Positions 36,873 through 45,534 of a stretch of 64,000 bases of DNA are shown here, in pieces. The translations under genes were made by a program, and so were the position numbers. Each line of letters starts with the position of its first letter. Position 1 is the first letter of the stretch. The stretch covers positions 1 to 64,000 of the forward strand of contig JAPPDF010000055.1 of assembly GCA_028875575.1 (NCBI GenBank), written 5' to 3'. The notes beneath the pieces are model-generated. The model was not told where the DNA came from, did not search any database, and saw only the letters and a program-made list of their open reading frames with translations. The stretch comes from Acidobacteriota bacterium (GTDB lineage: Bacteria > Acidobacteriota > Terriglobia > Versatilivoradales > Versatilivoraceae).

Positions 36873-39152
36873 ATGCAAGCCAATCTGTCGGTTACGGCTG
36901 AAGTGCTGGAACAGCACAACCTGACCCGGCCCGAATTCGATCGCATCCTGTCGATCCTGGGTCGCTCCCCCAACCTGACGGAACTGGGGATCTTCAGCGT
37001 CATGTGGAGCGAACACTGCAGTTACAAGAGTTCCAAGCTCCACCTGAAGCGGCTGCCCACTCAAGGCCCCCAGGTGCTGCAGGGACCCGGCGAGAACGCC
37101 GGGATCGTCGATATCGGCGACGGCTACGCGGTGGCCTTCAAGATCGAGTCCCACAATCACCCCAGCTTCGTCGAGCCCTACCAGGGAGCGGCCACCGGCG
37201 TCGGCGGGATTTTGCGCGATATCTTTACCATGGGAGCCCGTCCCATCGCTGCCATGAACTCCCTGCGCTTCGGACCGCCCGATCAGCCCCGCAACCGGCG
37301 CATCATGGAGGGTGTGGTGGCCGGGATCGCCGGATACGGCAACTGTTTCGGGGTCCCGACCGTGGGTGGGGAAGTGGTGTTCGAGGAATGTTACTCCCAA
37401 AACCCTCTGGTCAACGCCTTTGCCCTGGGTCTGTTCAGAAAGGACCGGATCTTTTATGGGAAAGCCGTGGGAATCGGGAATCCGGTGATCTACGTCGGCG
37501 CCAAGACCGGCAGGGACGGCATTCACGGGGCCACCATGGCTTCGGCCGAGTTCGATGAAGCCTCGGAGAGCAAGCGCCCCAACGTGCAGGTTGGCGATCC
37601 CTTTCTGGAGAAACTGCTGCTGGAGGCCTGTCTGGAAGCCATGAAGACGGGTGCCGTAGTAGGCATCCAGGACATGGGGGCCGCCGGACTGACCTGCTCC
37701 ACCTGTGAGATGGGCGGGCGGGCGGACACGGGAATCGAGATCGATCTGGCGAGGGTGCCTCAACGCGAGGAGGGCATGACTCCCTACGAGATCATGCTGA
37801 GCGAATCCCAGGAACGGATGCTCCTGGTGGCCGAACGGGGCAGGGAAGAGGAGATTTTCCGGATCTTCCGAAAATGGGAGATCGATGCCGTCGCCATTGG
37901 AGAAGTTACCGGGGACGGAATGCTTCGGATCCTGGACCGGGGACGGAAAGTGGCCGAAATACCCAATCGGGCCCTGACCGACGAGGCTCCGCTTTACCGC
38001 CGACCGGTGGCAGCCTCCGCAGGGGCCTCGCCGTCCCTGCCCGCGCCAGGTCCTCTGTCCATGGATTGGGGCAGGCTCCTGGAGTGTTTTCTGGCTTCCC
38101 CCAATCTGAGTTCGCGCGAGTGGGTCTATCGCCAATACGACCACATGGTACGGACCAATACGGTTCAGGTCCCCGGAGCCGATGCAGCCGTGGTTCGAGT
38201 CAAGAATACCCGGAAGGCACTGGCCATGAGCCTGGACGGCAACGGTCGCTACTGCCGCCAGGATCCCCGAGTCGGTGCCCAGTTGGCAGTGGCCGAGAGC
38301 TGCCGCAACCTGGTCTGCGCCGGAGCTCGTCCCCTGGCAGCCACCAACTGCCTGAATATGGGCAATCCGGAGAAACCCGAAATCATGTGGCAAATGACCC
38401 AGGTGGTTGAAGGAATGGGTGAAGCCTGCCGTGCCCTGGGGACACCCATCACCGGCGGAAACGTCAGCCTCTACAATGAGACGCTTGGGGAGGGCATCGA
38501 CCCCACTCCCGTCATTGGAATGGTGGGCTTGATTGAACCGCTTTCCCGCCTCCGGGGCTCCTGGTTTATCCGGGAAGGCCATCGGGTCGTCTTGCTGGGT
38601 CCACTGGTCGGACAACCGACCGGCTATTCAAGCGCTGTCCGCCACAACCTGTCGAGGCTGCAACCGTCGCGGGATAACGGAGCAGACGTCTATACGCGGT
38701 GGGTCAGTCGGCTTCCCTGTCCTCCCCTGGACCTGGATCTGGAGGTGCGCGTGCAGAGGACCTGCCGCGAGGGCATCGAGAGAGGCCTCATTCTCTCTGC
38801 TCACGACTGTTCGGATGGAGGTTTGGCCGTAGCCCTGGCGGAGATGGGCTTTTCCCGCTTTGGCGCCGGGACTCTGGGGGCAGAGATCCTCTTGCCTTCG
38901 GCCCAAGAGGTGGGAGAGGTGTTGTTTGCGGAATATCCCTCCCGGATTCTGGTTACGGTCGAGGAGGAGAACCTGGCGGCCCTGGAGAACATTGCCGGGC
39001 TTCAAGGCGTGCCGGTGACTCCTTTGGGGCAGGTGGTTCCGGATGTGTTGAGCGTGCGAAATCCCGCCTCGGTCATAATCGAAAGATCGGTCGTCTCGCT
39101 GGAGAAGACCTGGAGAAATTGTCTGGGTGGATTGTTCGCCGATCCATTATAA
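36873..39152 (+). CDS. purL: Phosphoribosylformylglycinamidine synthase subunit PurL
   Basis: A 759-residue small-type PurL that makes FGAM from FGAR, ATP and ammonia. Motifs: [29 protein letters not shown], and the second-half S-L-Y-N-E-T-L-G-E. Length excludes the fused FGAM synthase, in line with separate purS and purQ. The last codons overlap a TATAAT by chance; no -35 was found for it. Confidence 0.96.
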   Translation: MQANLSVTAEVLEQHNLTRPEFDRILSILGRSPNLTELGIFSVMWSEHCSYKSSKLHLKRLPTQGPQVLQGPGENAGIVDIGDGYAVAFKIESHNHPSFVEPYQGAATGVGGILRDIFTMGARPIAAMNSLRFGPPDQPRNRRIMEGVVAGIAGYGNCFGVPTVGGEVVFEECYSQNPLVNAFALGLFRKDRIFYGKAVGIGNPVIYVGAKTGRDGIHGATMASAEFDEASESKRPNVQVGDPFLEKLLLEACLEAMKTGAVVGIQDMGAAGLTCSTCEMGGRADTGIEIDLARVPQREEGMTPYEIMLSESQERMLLVAERGREEEIFRIFRKWEIDAVAIGEVTGDGMLRILDRGRKVAEIPNRALTDEAPLYRRPVAASAGASPSLPAPGPLSMDWGRLLECFLASPNLSSREWVYRQYDHMVRTNTVQVPGADAAVVRVKNTRKALAMSLDGNGRYCRQDPRVGAQLAVAESCRNLVCAGARPLAATNCLNMGNPEKPEIMWQMTQVVEGMGEACRALGTPITGGNVSLYNETLGEGIDPTPVIGMVGLIEPLSRLRGSWFIREGHRVVLLGPLVGQPTGYSSAVRHNLSRLQPSRDNGADVYTRWVSRLPCPPLDLDLEVRVQRTCREGIERGLILSAHDCSDGGLAVALAEMGFSRFGAGTLGAEILLPSAQEVGEVLFAEYPSRILVTVEEENLAALENIAGLQGVPVTPLGQVVPDVLSVRNPASVIIERSVVSLEKTWRNCLGGLFADPL

Positions 39153-39245
39153 TTTCTGGTTCGCATTGCCGGTCATTCCTGTTGCTACTCCCTGACAAAC
39201 GCCGCTGGCTGCGGTACCGACAGAGCGAGGTGTCCCGGGTAACCG

Positions 39246-40637
39246 ATGTTTGACAAATTTCGGGAAGAGTGCGGAGTCTTTGGGGTGTTCGGGCATCGGG
39301 AGGCGTCGCGGATTGCCTATCTTGGCCTGTACGCACTTCAGCATCGGGGACAAGAGAGCGCGGGCATCGTCTCCAGTGACGGCAACGGCCTCCACAATGA
39401 AACGGGAATGGGCCAGGTGGCCGACATTTTCGACCACTCTCGCCTGGAGCACTTGAAGGGGGAGGCGGCCATTGGCCATACCCGCTACTCGACGGCGGGT
39501 GAGAGCGCCGCCAAGAACGCCCAGCCCCTGGTCGTTTCCTGCAGTCAGGGTGACCTGGCGCTCTGTCATAACGGGAATCTGATCAATGCCTTGCAGGTGA
39601 GGTGCCAGCTCGAGAAGTCGGGGTCGATCTTCCAGTCGACGACCGATAGCGAGGTCATTCTCCACCTCATCGCCCGGTCCCAACAGAGAGACATCGAGGA
39701 CGCCATCCAGGAAGCTCTGTCACAGTTGACAGGAGCTTACTCGCTGATCTTTCTGACCCGGGAAAAGGTAATCGCCGTTCGGGATCCACGGGGTTTTCGC
39801 CCACTTAACCTGGGTTGGCTGGACGGTTCTCCCGTGCTGGCTTCGGAGACCTGCGCCTTTGACCTCATCGAAGCCACCTTCGACCGCGAAGTCGCCCCCG
39901 GGGAAATGTTGACCCTCTTCAGGGGCGGGATCCGGTCACGCCAGATCTCGCCCCCGCAGTCTCCTTCCTTCTGCGTCTTCGAGCACGTCTACTTTTCCAG
40001 ACCCGATAGCCATATCTTTGGCCGGTCCGTTTACGAGAGCCGTCACCTATTAGGGAGGACCCTTGCGCAGGAGCAGCCGGTGGAGGCCGATATCGTCGTG
40101 CCGGTGCCGGATTCGGGCGTGGCCGCCGCCATCGGCTTTTCCCACGAGTCGAAGATCCAGTTCGAATTCGGGCTGATCCGCAACCACTATGTCGGCAGAA
40201 CCTTTATCGAGCCCAAGCAGTCCATTCGCCATTTCGGAGTCAAGATCAAGCTGAATCCGGTGGCGGAGCTGATCCGGGGGAAACGAGTGGTTCTGGTGGA
40301 CGACTCCATCGTGAGGGGAACGACCAGCCGAAAGATCGTCAAGATGGTCCGGGACTCAGGCGCCGTGGAAGTGCACGTGCGCATCAGTTGTCCGCCCACC
40401 ATCTCCCCATGCTTTTACGGGGTGGACACGCCTACCAAGAGGGAGTTGATTGCCTCCAGCCATTCGGTTGAAGAAATTCGCAAGTATATCGAGGCCGACA
40501 GCTTGGGGTATTTGAGCCATGAAGGCATGCTCCGCAGCTGCGGCGTGGAGCAGGGCCAGGGACATTTCTGCTCGGCCTGCTATACCGGCGACTATCCGGT
40601 GCCTTTTCCTCAGATGCCCGCGGTCGAGACTGCCTGA
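39246..40637 (+). CDS. purF: Amidophosphoribosyltransferase (Fe-S type)
   Basis: A 463-residue enzyme for the first step of purine synthesis. The N-terminal nucleophile is Cys9 after a short propeptide F-R-E-E, then G-V-F-G-V-F. The PRTase loop is V-V-L-V-D-D-S-I-V-R-G-T-T-S. Cysteines at the four B. subtilis cluster positions are visible: F-C-V-F-E, P-C-F-Y-G, and the pair in H-F-C-S-A-C-Y. This is therefore the Fe-S-containing, oxygen-sensitive, propeptide-processed class. It is the last gene before a repeat-filled gap. Confidence 0.95.
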   Translation: MFDKFREECGVFGVFGHREASRIAYLGLYALQHRGQESAGIVSSDGNGLHNETGMGQVADIFDHSRLEHLKGEAAIGHTRYSTAGESAAKNAQPLVVSCSQGDLALCHNGNLINALQVRCQLEKSGSIFQSTTDSEVILHLIARSQQRDIEDAIQEALSQLTGAYSLIFLTREKVIAVRDPRGFRPLNLGWLDGSPVLASETCAFDLIEATFDREVAPGEMLTLFRGGIRSRQISPPQSPSFCVFEHVYFSRPDSHIFGRSVYESRHLLGRTLAQEQPVEADIVVPVPDSGVAAAIGFSHESKIQFEFGLIRNHYVGRTFIEPKQSIRHFGVKIKLNPVAELIRGKRVVLVDDSIVRGTTSRKIVKMVRDSGAVEVHVRISCPPTISPCFYGVDTPTKRELIASSHSVEEIRKYIEADSLGYLSHEGMLRSCGVEQGQGHFCSACYTGDYPVPFPQMPAVETA

Positions 40638-40841
40638 ACCGGTCCGAGCATTTGCACTCCCCATATCCACGAAGGAGCACGAAGGACCGATAAGAGTAAT
40701 CCACAAGGAAAAACGACGAACCACCAACGGACACGAATGAACACGAATAGGGACAGATTTCTTTCAGTTTTTCTTCGTGGCCCTTCGTCTTCCTTCGTGG
40801 CCCTTCGTGGATAACTCTTTTCTGTTGTTCCAGACAAGCCC
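40638..40841. repeat. Family B arms enclosing a family A unit between purF and purM
   Basis: Left B arm at 40665-40689 (CCACGAAGGAGCACGAAGGA on the plus strand) faces a longer right B arm at 40771-40820 (TTCTTCGTGGCCCTTCGTCT then TTCGTGGATAACTC), imperfect reverse complement. A family A unit with CACGAAT copies lies between, 40716-40755. The B tail TTGTTCCAGACA (40825-40836) ends 5 bp before the purM ATG. No gene seen. Confidence 0.85.
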
Positions 40842-41885
40842 ATGACCGCCAAGACCGTCTTTGCCTATCGGGACGCCGGCGTGGATATCGACCGGGCCGA
40901 TGCCGCCAAGAAACGCATCAAGGCGCTGGCCCGTCAGACCTTTACGCCGGAGGTCGCCAGCGAGATCGGCAGCTTCGGTGGGCTCTTTCGCCTGAAGAGC
41001 AAGGGGACGTCTCGGCCCATTCTGGTGTCCAGCGTCGATGGCGTGGGGACCAAGCTCAAGATTGCCTTCGCCACCGGCGTTCACCACACCGTGGGCAGGG
41101 ATCTGGTAGCTCACTGTGTCAACGACATCCTGGTTCAAGGAGCCACGCCTCTCTTCTTCATGGACTACATCGCAACCCATCGGATGGAGCCGGAGGTCAT
41201 CGCCAAGGTCGTCGAAGGGATCGCCGCCGGTTGCCGGGAATCGGAATGCGCTCTGCTGGGAGGAGAAACTGCCGAGATGCCTGGGTTCTACTCCAGCGGG
41301 GAATACGATCTGGCCGGTTTCATCGTGGGACTGGTCGATCAGTCGCGACTGCTGGACGGACAACGCATCCGGCCGGGAGATGCCATCCTGGGACTGGCAT
41401 CCACCGGATTGCACACCAACGGCTACTCCCTGGTGCGCAAGTTGTTGTTCGAGGTGGGCGGTTATGAGGTTGGCAGCAGGCTTCCCCAGTTGCCGCTTCC
41501 CCTGGGAGAGGTGCTGTTGCAGCCTCATCGGAACTATCTGTCCCTGTTGAAGCCGCTGCTGGACCGGGGCCGGCTCAGCGGACTGGCCCACATCACCGGA
41601 GGGGGACTCACCGATAATCTCCCCCGGATTCTGCCCGGCGGCTGCTCAGCCCACATTCAACTGAACTCCTGGACCGAGCCGCCCATCTTTGGCGTTCTTC
41701 AGGAGCTGGGCCGGATCGATGAGGCCGAAATGCTGCGTACCTTCAATATGGGTATCGGCATGGCATTGATCGTTTCACCCGGAGAAGTGTCCAAGGTGGA
41801 AGAATATCTTGCCCGTAGCGGGGAGCCCCTCTACCGGATCGGCGAAATCCGTTCGGGGAAGCGTCGGGTTTATTACAGGCGGTAG
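40842..41885 (+). CDS. purM: Phosphoribosylformylglycinamidine cyclo-ligase
   Basis: A 347-residue AIR synthetase. Motifs: Y-R-D-A-G-V-D-I-D-R-A-D-A near the start, S-S-V-D-G-V-G-T-K-L-K, H-C-V-N-D-I-L-V-Q-G-A, and L-L-G-G-E-T-A-E-M-P-G. It closes the imidazole ring of purine synthesis with ATP. The gene starts next to a family B repeat tail, so its translation start must lie just outside the repeat; the ribosome-binding site is weak. Confidence 0.96.
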   Translation: MTAKTVFAYRDAGVDIDRADAAKKRIKALARQTFTPEVASEIGSFGGLFRLKSKGTSRPILVSSVDGVGTKLKIAFATGVHHTVGRDLVAHCVNDILVQGATPLFFMDYIATHRMEPEVIAKVVEGIAAGCRESECALLGGETAEMPGFYSSGEYDLAGFIVGLVDQSRLLDGQRIRPGDAILGLASTGLHTNGYSLVRKLLFEVGGYEVGSRLPQLPLPLGEVLLQPHRNYLSLLKPLLDRGRLSGLAHITGGGLTDNLPRILPGGCSAHIQLNSWTEPPIFGVLQELGRIDEAEMLRTFNMGIGMALIVSPGEVSKVEEYLARSGEPLYRIGEIRSGKRRVYYRR

Positions 41886-41948
41886 CTACGAAGAAAGGCA
41901 GCAGTCTGCTTAGACGGCAGTCTGGCCTACAGGATGGGTGTGCTTTAA

Positions 41949-42551
41949 ATGAAGCGTCTTGCGATCTTGCTTTCTGGACGCGGCTCCAACTTCGAGGCCA
42001 TTGCCGACAGCATCAAGCGGGGGCGTTTGCCGGCCCGTATCGAAGTGGTGGTAAGCAATCTGGCCTCGGCACCCGGACTGGAAAAGGCGCGGCGGCGGGG
42101 ATTGAAGACGCTGGTGATTCCCTCCCGAGGTGTGCCACGAGAGGACTATGATCGGAGCCTGGTCTACGAGCTCAGGCGGCACCGCGTTGATCTGGTCTGC
42201 CTGGCCGGGTTCATGCGGATCCTCAGCCCCGTGTTCGTCCGGGCCTTTCCCAACCGAATCCTGAACATCCATCCCTCCCTGCTTCCGGCCTTTCCCGGAC
42301 TGAATTCCCAGCGGCAGGCACTGGAATACGGCGTCCAGTTTTCGGGCTGCACCGTCCACCTTGTAGATGAAGGGGTCGATTCCGGCCCCATTCTGTTGCA
42401 GGCTGCAGTGCCGGTGCTGGAGAGCGACGATGAAGAGTCGCTGGCCGCGAGAATCCTGGCCGAAGAACATCGGCTCTATCCCCAGGCGATCGGGATGCTG
42501 GTCCGGGGTGAAGTGCGCCTGGAGGGTCGAAGAGTGGTCCGCCGGTTCTGA
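41949..42551 (+). CDS. purN: Phosphoribosylglycinamide formyltransferase
   Basis: A 200-residue folate-dependent GAR transformylase. The catalytic Asn-His-Asp set is seen in N-I-H-P-S-L-L-P and H-L-V-D-E-G-V-D-S-G-P, with L-L-S-G-R-G-S-N-F at the start. The pathway gene follows purM after about 60 bp, in the usual order. The size is close to the 200-220 residues expected. Confidence 0.95.
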   Translation: MKRLAILLSGRGSNFEAIADSIKRGRLPARIEVVVSNLASAPGLEKARRRGLKTLVIPSRGVPREDYDRSLVYELRRHRVDLVCLAGFMRILSPVFVRAFPNRILNIHPSLLPAFPGLNSQRQALEYGVQFSGCTVHLVDEGVDSGPILLQAAVPVLESDDEESLAARILAEEHRLYPQAIGMLVRGEVRLEGRRVVRRF

Positions 42552-42643
42552 CTGTGAAAATACCCATGCCCGGCATTGAACCGGATTCGCGCCACCCGGC
42601 GCAGGGCGTTGTTTCAAACGGCTGGAGAAGGTAGGGCCCGACG

Positions 42644-43861
42644 GTGACCATCGAGGAACAACTGAGCTTCCTGCAGCAGGGAGTCTCCGAGCTGATTCGA
42701 CCGGAAGAGCTTCGAGAACGGCTGGTCCGCTCGGCTCAAACCGCAATACCGTTGCGGATCAAGGCGGGTTTCGATCCGACGGCGCCGGACCTGCATCTGG
42801 GCCACACGGTCATGCTGCGCAGCATGAGGCGTTTTCAGGACCTGGGCCACACGGTCATCTTCCTGATTGGCGACTTTACCGGTCTGATCGGGGACCCGTC
42901 CGGCCGCAGCGCCACCCGCAAGCCCTTGACCCGGGAGGAGGTGGCGGAGAATGCCGAGACCTACAAGCAGCAAGTCTTCAAGGTGCTGGATCCGGAAAAG
43001 ACCGTTATCGACTTCAACAGCCGCTGGATGATGCCCTTCAGCAGCGAGCAGTTCCTTACCTTGGCCGCCCGCTACACCGTGGCCCGCATGCTGGAAAGGG
43101 ACGACTTCAGCAAGCGCTTGAAGAGGTCGCAGCCGGTCGCCATCCACGAGCTCCTCTATCCCCTGATTCAAGGGTACGACTCGGTGGTGTTGCAGGCCGA
43201 CGTGGAAATGGGTGGCACCGATCAGAAATTCAATCTGCTGGTGGGGCGGGAACTGCAGAGGGAGTATGGACAGGACCCCCAGGTGCTGCTGATGCTGCCA
43301 CTGCTGGAGGGATTGGACGGCGTGCAGAAGATGTCGAAGTCGTTGGGAAACTACATCGGGATCCAGGAGCCGGCCTCGGAGATCTTCGGCAAGGTCATGT
43401 CGATTTCGGATGACCTCATGTATCGCTACTACGAACTCTGCACCGAGCTGAGTTCGCCGGAGGTGGACCGAATCCGAAACCAGGTGGCTCAAGGCAGTTT
43501 GCATCCCAAGGCCGCCAAGGTGGACCTGGCCAAGAGGATTGTGCGTGAGTTTCATTCGCGCCAGGCCGCCGACCGGGCCGAGGAGGAGTTCCATCGCATC
43601 CATTCCCAACGGCTGCTCCCGGACAAAATGGAAGAGAAAAGGCTGCCGGTTTCTCGGGAGCGGTTGCGGCTTTCGAAGTTGATGGTTCGGGTGGGACTGG
43701 CCGCCTCGGTGGGCCAGGCCGTACGTCTGATTTCTCAGGACGCCGTTTCCCTGAACCAGGAGAAGGTCACCGATGTGAAGGCGGAGATGGATTGCTCCCA
43801 ACCCTCATCCTCGGTGCTGAAGGTTGGCAAACGGGGATTTGTGAAAGTGATTGTGGAGTAG
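42644..43861 (+). CDS. tyrS: Tyrosyl-tRNA synthetase (TyrZ-like)
   Basis: A 405-residue class Ic synthetase from a GTG at 42644. Signature H-L-G-H in [13 protein letters not shown] near residue 50, K-M-S-K-S-L-G-N near residue 230, and a C-terminal S4-like domain (about 340-405). The F-D-P-T-A-P-D-L-H start is more like the TyrZ branch than E. coli TyrS. It closes the purine series on the plus strand but is probably its own unit. Confidence 0.95.
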   Translation: MTIEEQLSFLQQGVSELIRPEELRERLVRSAQTAIPLRIKAGFDPTAPDLHLGHTVMLRSMRRFQDLGHTVIFLIGDFTGLIGDPSGRSATRKPLTREEVAENAETYKQQVFKVLDPEKTVIDFNSRWMMPFSSEQFLTLAARYTVARMLERDDFSKRLKRSQPVAIHELLYPLIQGYDSVVLQADVEMGGTDQKFNLLVGRELQREYGQDPQVLLMLPLLEGLDGVQKMSKSLGNYIGIQEPASEIFGKVMSISDDLMYRYYELCTELSSPEVDRIRNQVAQGSLHPKAAKVDLAKRIVREFHSRQAADRAEEEFHRIHSQRLLPDKMEEKRLPVSRERLRLSKLMVRVGLAASVGQAVRLISQDAVSLNQEKVTDVKAEMDCSQPSSSVLKVGKRGFVKVIVE

Positions 43862-43889
43862 GGGCAACCCTTGTGGTTGCCCGTTGTTC
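43862..43889 (+). terminator. Hairpin directly after tyrS
   Basis: GGGCAACC (43862-43869), a 5-base loop CTTGT, and GGTTGCCC (43875-43882), then GTTGTTC. An 8 bp perfect GC stem starting at the base after the tyrS stop codon. The T-run is weak. The sequence resembles a widespread GGGGCAACC palindromic repeat, so it may be a repeat that also terminates tyrS. Confidence 0.55.
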
Positions 43890-44035
43890 GCATTTGCCTG
43901 ATTATCCCCGGATTAGGCGTCCACAAGGAACTCCCCTTGGGTTGGATGCAGGACCGTCCCACGCGGAATATGGGTGTGGCTCAGTCATATTGATCCGCCT
44001 TTTGCCTCAAATCCGGTTGCACGGGATCACCCTGG

Positions 44036-44072
44036 TTGACAGGGAACAGTTGTTGAAGTAGCCTTAGCTACT
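44036..44072 (+). promoter_or_regulatory. Possible promoter with a palindrome before the small secreted protein gene
   Basis: TTGACA (44036-44041) and, after a 17 bp spacer, TAGCCT (44059-44064) as a weak -10. Across it lies the inverted repeat AGTAGC-CTTA-GCTACT (44057-44072), a 6 bp perfect stem that could be an operator or a hairpin. The gene starts at 44117. Confidence 0.4.
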
Positions 44073-44116
44073 GTAGTCCCTGAAACAATGACATTGCTCG
44101 GGAAGCGGGAGGAACT

Positions 44117-44437
44117 ATGAAAAAGGCAGTCCTGATTTTATTGCTGGCCGTTGCCGTGGCCGGCGGGCAATTCCTGGCGGGTGAGACCCTGACCGGACAT
44201 GTCTCCGACGCGAGGTGCGGCGCTGCTCACGCCGACAATTCCGAAAAGTCGATCAGTTGCGTCAAGGGGTGTGTCAGTGGGGGTCAGGCGCCCGTCTTCG
44301 TCACGGGAGACAAGAAGGTCCTTAAGATCGCCAATGCCGACAAGGTGATGGGCCATCTCGGCCACAAGGTCGAAGTCACCGGCAAGGTGATGGATGGGAC
44401 CCTGACTGTCAAGTCAGTCAAGCACTTGGCTCCTTAA
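44117..44437 (+). CDS. Small secreted cysteine protein (DUF5818-like)
   Basis: A 106-residue protein with a signal peptide (L-I-L-L-L-A-V-A-V-A-G-G-Q-F-L-A). The mature part reads T-G-H-V-S-D-A-R-C-G-A-A-H-A, later C-V-K-G-C-V-S-G-G and V-G-H-K-V-E-V-T-G-like beta strands. This pattern (S-D-x-x-C-G..., C-V-x-x-C-V-x-G-G, then a T-G-x-V end) is shared by many small exported acidobacterial proteins whose function is unknown to me. Family assignment is from recall. Three cysteines could bind metal or form a disulfide. Confidence 0.75.
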   Translation: MKKAVLILLLAVAVAGGQFLAGETLTGHVSDARCGAAHADNSEKSISCVKGCVSGGQAPVFVTGDKKVLKIANADKVMGHLGHKVEVTGKVMDGTLTVKSVKHLAP

Positions 44438-44657
44438 GGGTTGCACCCGACGGCAAACTTCCGGGGCAGGCGTTCCAGCCTGGCTCCGTTTCCTGTCTAC
44501 AGGTCGTTGACCTGTGAAGTCCCCGTTGCGCCAGTGGGTGCGACGGGGGCCGCTGTATCCTCCAAGGCAGTCCCTCGGTCTCCCTGCTTCAATTTCTTGA
44601 ATGTGCATCTCCCGAGCCGGAGGAGTCCAACTGCTCCGCATGTGCCATAATGGTTTC

Positions 44658-45050
44658 ATGTTAAAAGTTCTTGCGCTTTTCCTACTCCTTCCCCTGATTG
44701 AACTGGTACTCCTGATCGAGATTGGCAGTCACATAGGCACGTTGGCCACGGTGACGCTGATCCTCGCCACCGGGGCTCTGGGCGCCTTTCTGGCACGCAG
44801 CCAGGGGCTGGAGGTTCTACGCCGGTTACGGGCGGAAACGGCGGCCGGAAGGCTTCCGGCGGCCCCGCTGGTTGACGGGGTGATCATCCTGCTGGCGGGC
44901 GCCGTTCTGCTGACTCCCGGAGTCCTGACAGACATCCTGGGCTTTTTGTGCCTGGTACCTGCATTCCGGCAGCTCCTGAAATCGCTGCTCTGGCGAAAGT
45001 TGAGGCATTGGGTGGAACAGAACCGGGTTCAAGTATCAGTCAACCTCTAG
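44658..45050 (+). CDS. fxsA: FxsA family membrane protein
   Basis: A 130-residue protein from the ATG at 44658; a longer frame from 44601 adds 19 non-homologous residues. It has P-L-I-E-L-V-L-L-I-E-I-G and the L-A-T-G-A-L-G-A-F-L-A-R-S-Q-G segment and a later helix P-G-V-L-T-D-I-L-G-F-L-C-L-V-P, typical of FxsA. FxsA suppresses F-factor exclusion of phage T7 in E. coli; its native role is unclear. The stop codon overlaps a GTG that may start the next gene (TAGTG). Confidence 0.88.
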   Translation: MLKVLALFLLLPLIELVLLIEIGSHIGTLATVTLILATGALGAFLARSQGLEVLRRLRAETAAGRLPAAPLVDGVIILLAGAVLLTPGVLTDILGFLCLVPAFRQLLKSLLWRKLRHWVEQNRVQVSVNL

Positions 45051-45463
45051 TGTTACGGGACACCAGCCCTTGGGCGGACATCCCGCATCGGGCGCGACAG
45101 GCCATGCAATCTCCAGGGGATTCTACCGATCTGGTCGTTGACAGCAGCACGGGCCTGGTCTGGAGCCGACGAGACAACGGAAGCCGCCTCAACTGGCACG
45201 ATGCCGTCCACCGCGCGCAGAGTCTGGATTTGGGTGGCTATCGCGATTGGCGCCTGCCGACCCTGGAGGAACTCCACGGGCTTTGGGACCCGCCGCGCCG
45301 CACCGTTCGAAAGCCTTTCGAGTTGACTGGAGCCTGGGTGTGGAGCGCCACTCGTGCCGGGGCCGACCACGCCTGGTGCTTCTACTTCGCCATCGGGATG
45401 CGGATGCCCTATCCGCTCAACGTGTCCTATGATTTGAGGGCTCTGTTTGTGAGAGACCCCTGA
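45050..45463 (+). CDS. DUF1566 (Lcl C-terminal-like) domain protein
   Basis: About 137 residues if the GTG at 45050 is used (or 120 from an ATG at 45104). The core reads V-V-D-S-S-T-G-L-V-W-S-R, then G-Y-R-D-W-R-L-P-T-L-E-E-L and a final F-Y-F-A-I-G-M-R, typical of DUF1566. Usual members are exported, but here no signal peptide is in frame; the frame from 44948 would overlap fxsA by 100 bp. A signal may have been lost, or the protein may be cytoplasmic. Confidence 0.75.
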   Translation: MLRDTSPWADIPHRARQAMQSPGDSTDLVVDSSTGLVWSRRDNGSRLNWHDAVHRAQSLDLGGYRDWRLPTLEELHGLWDPPRRTVRKPFELTGAWVWSATRAGADHAWCFYFAIGMRMPYPLNVSYDLRALFVRDP

Positions 45464-45534
45464 ACGGGTTCCCGATTGGCCGGGATGGCGGCGCGAACCG
45501 GCTTGCCGGGGTTCGTTCGCAGGAAGGAGACCAT

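Noticed and set aside
36696-38615. A 639-residue minus-strand frame opposite purL
   Set aside because: Shadow of purL; no ribosome-binding site, no family pattern.
39148-39153. TATAAT overlapping the purL stop, as a purF promoter
   Set aside because: No -35 hexamer is found 16-18 bp upstream; the hexamer arises partly from the stop codon TAA.
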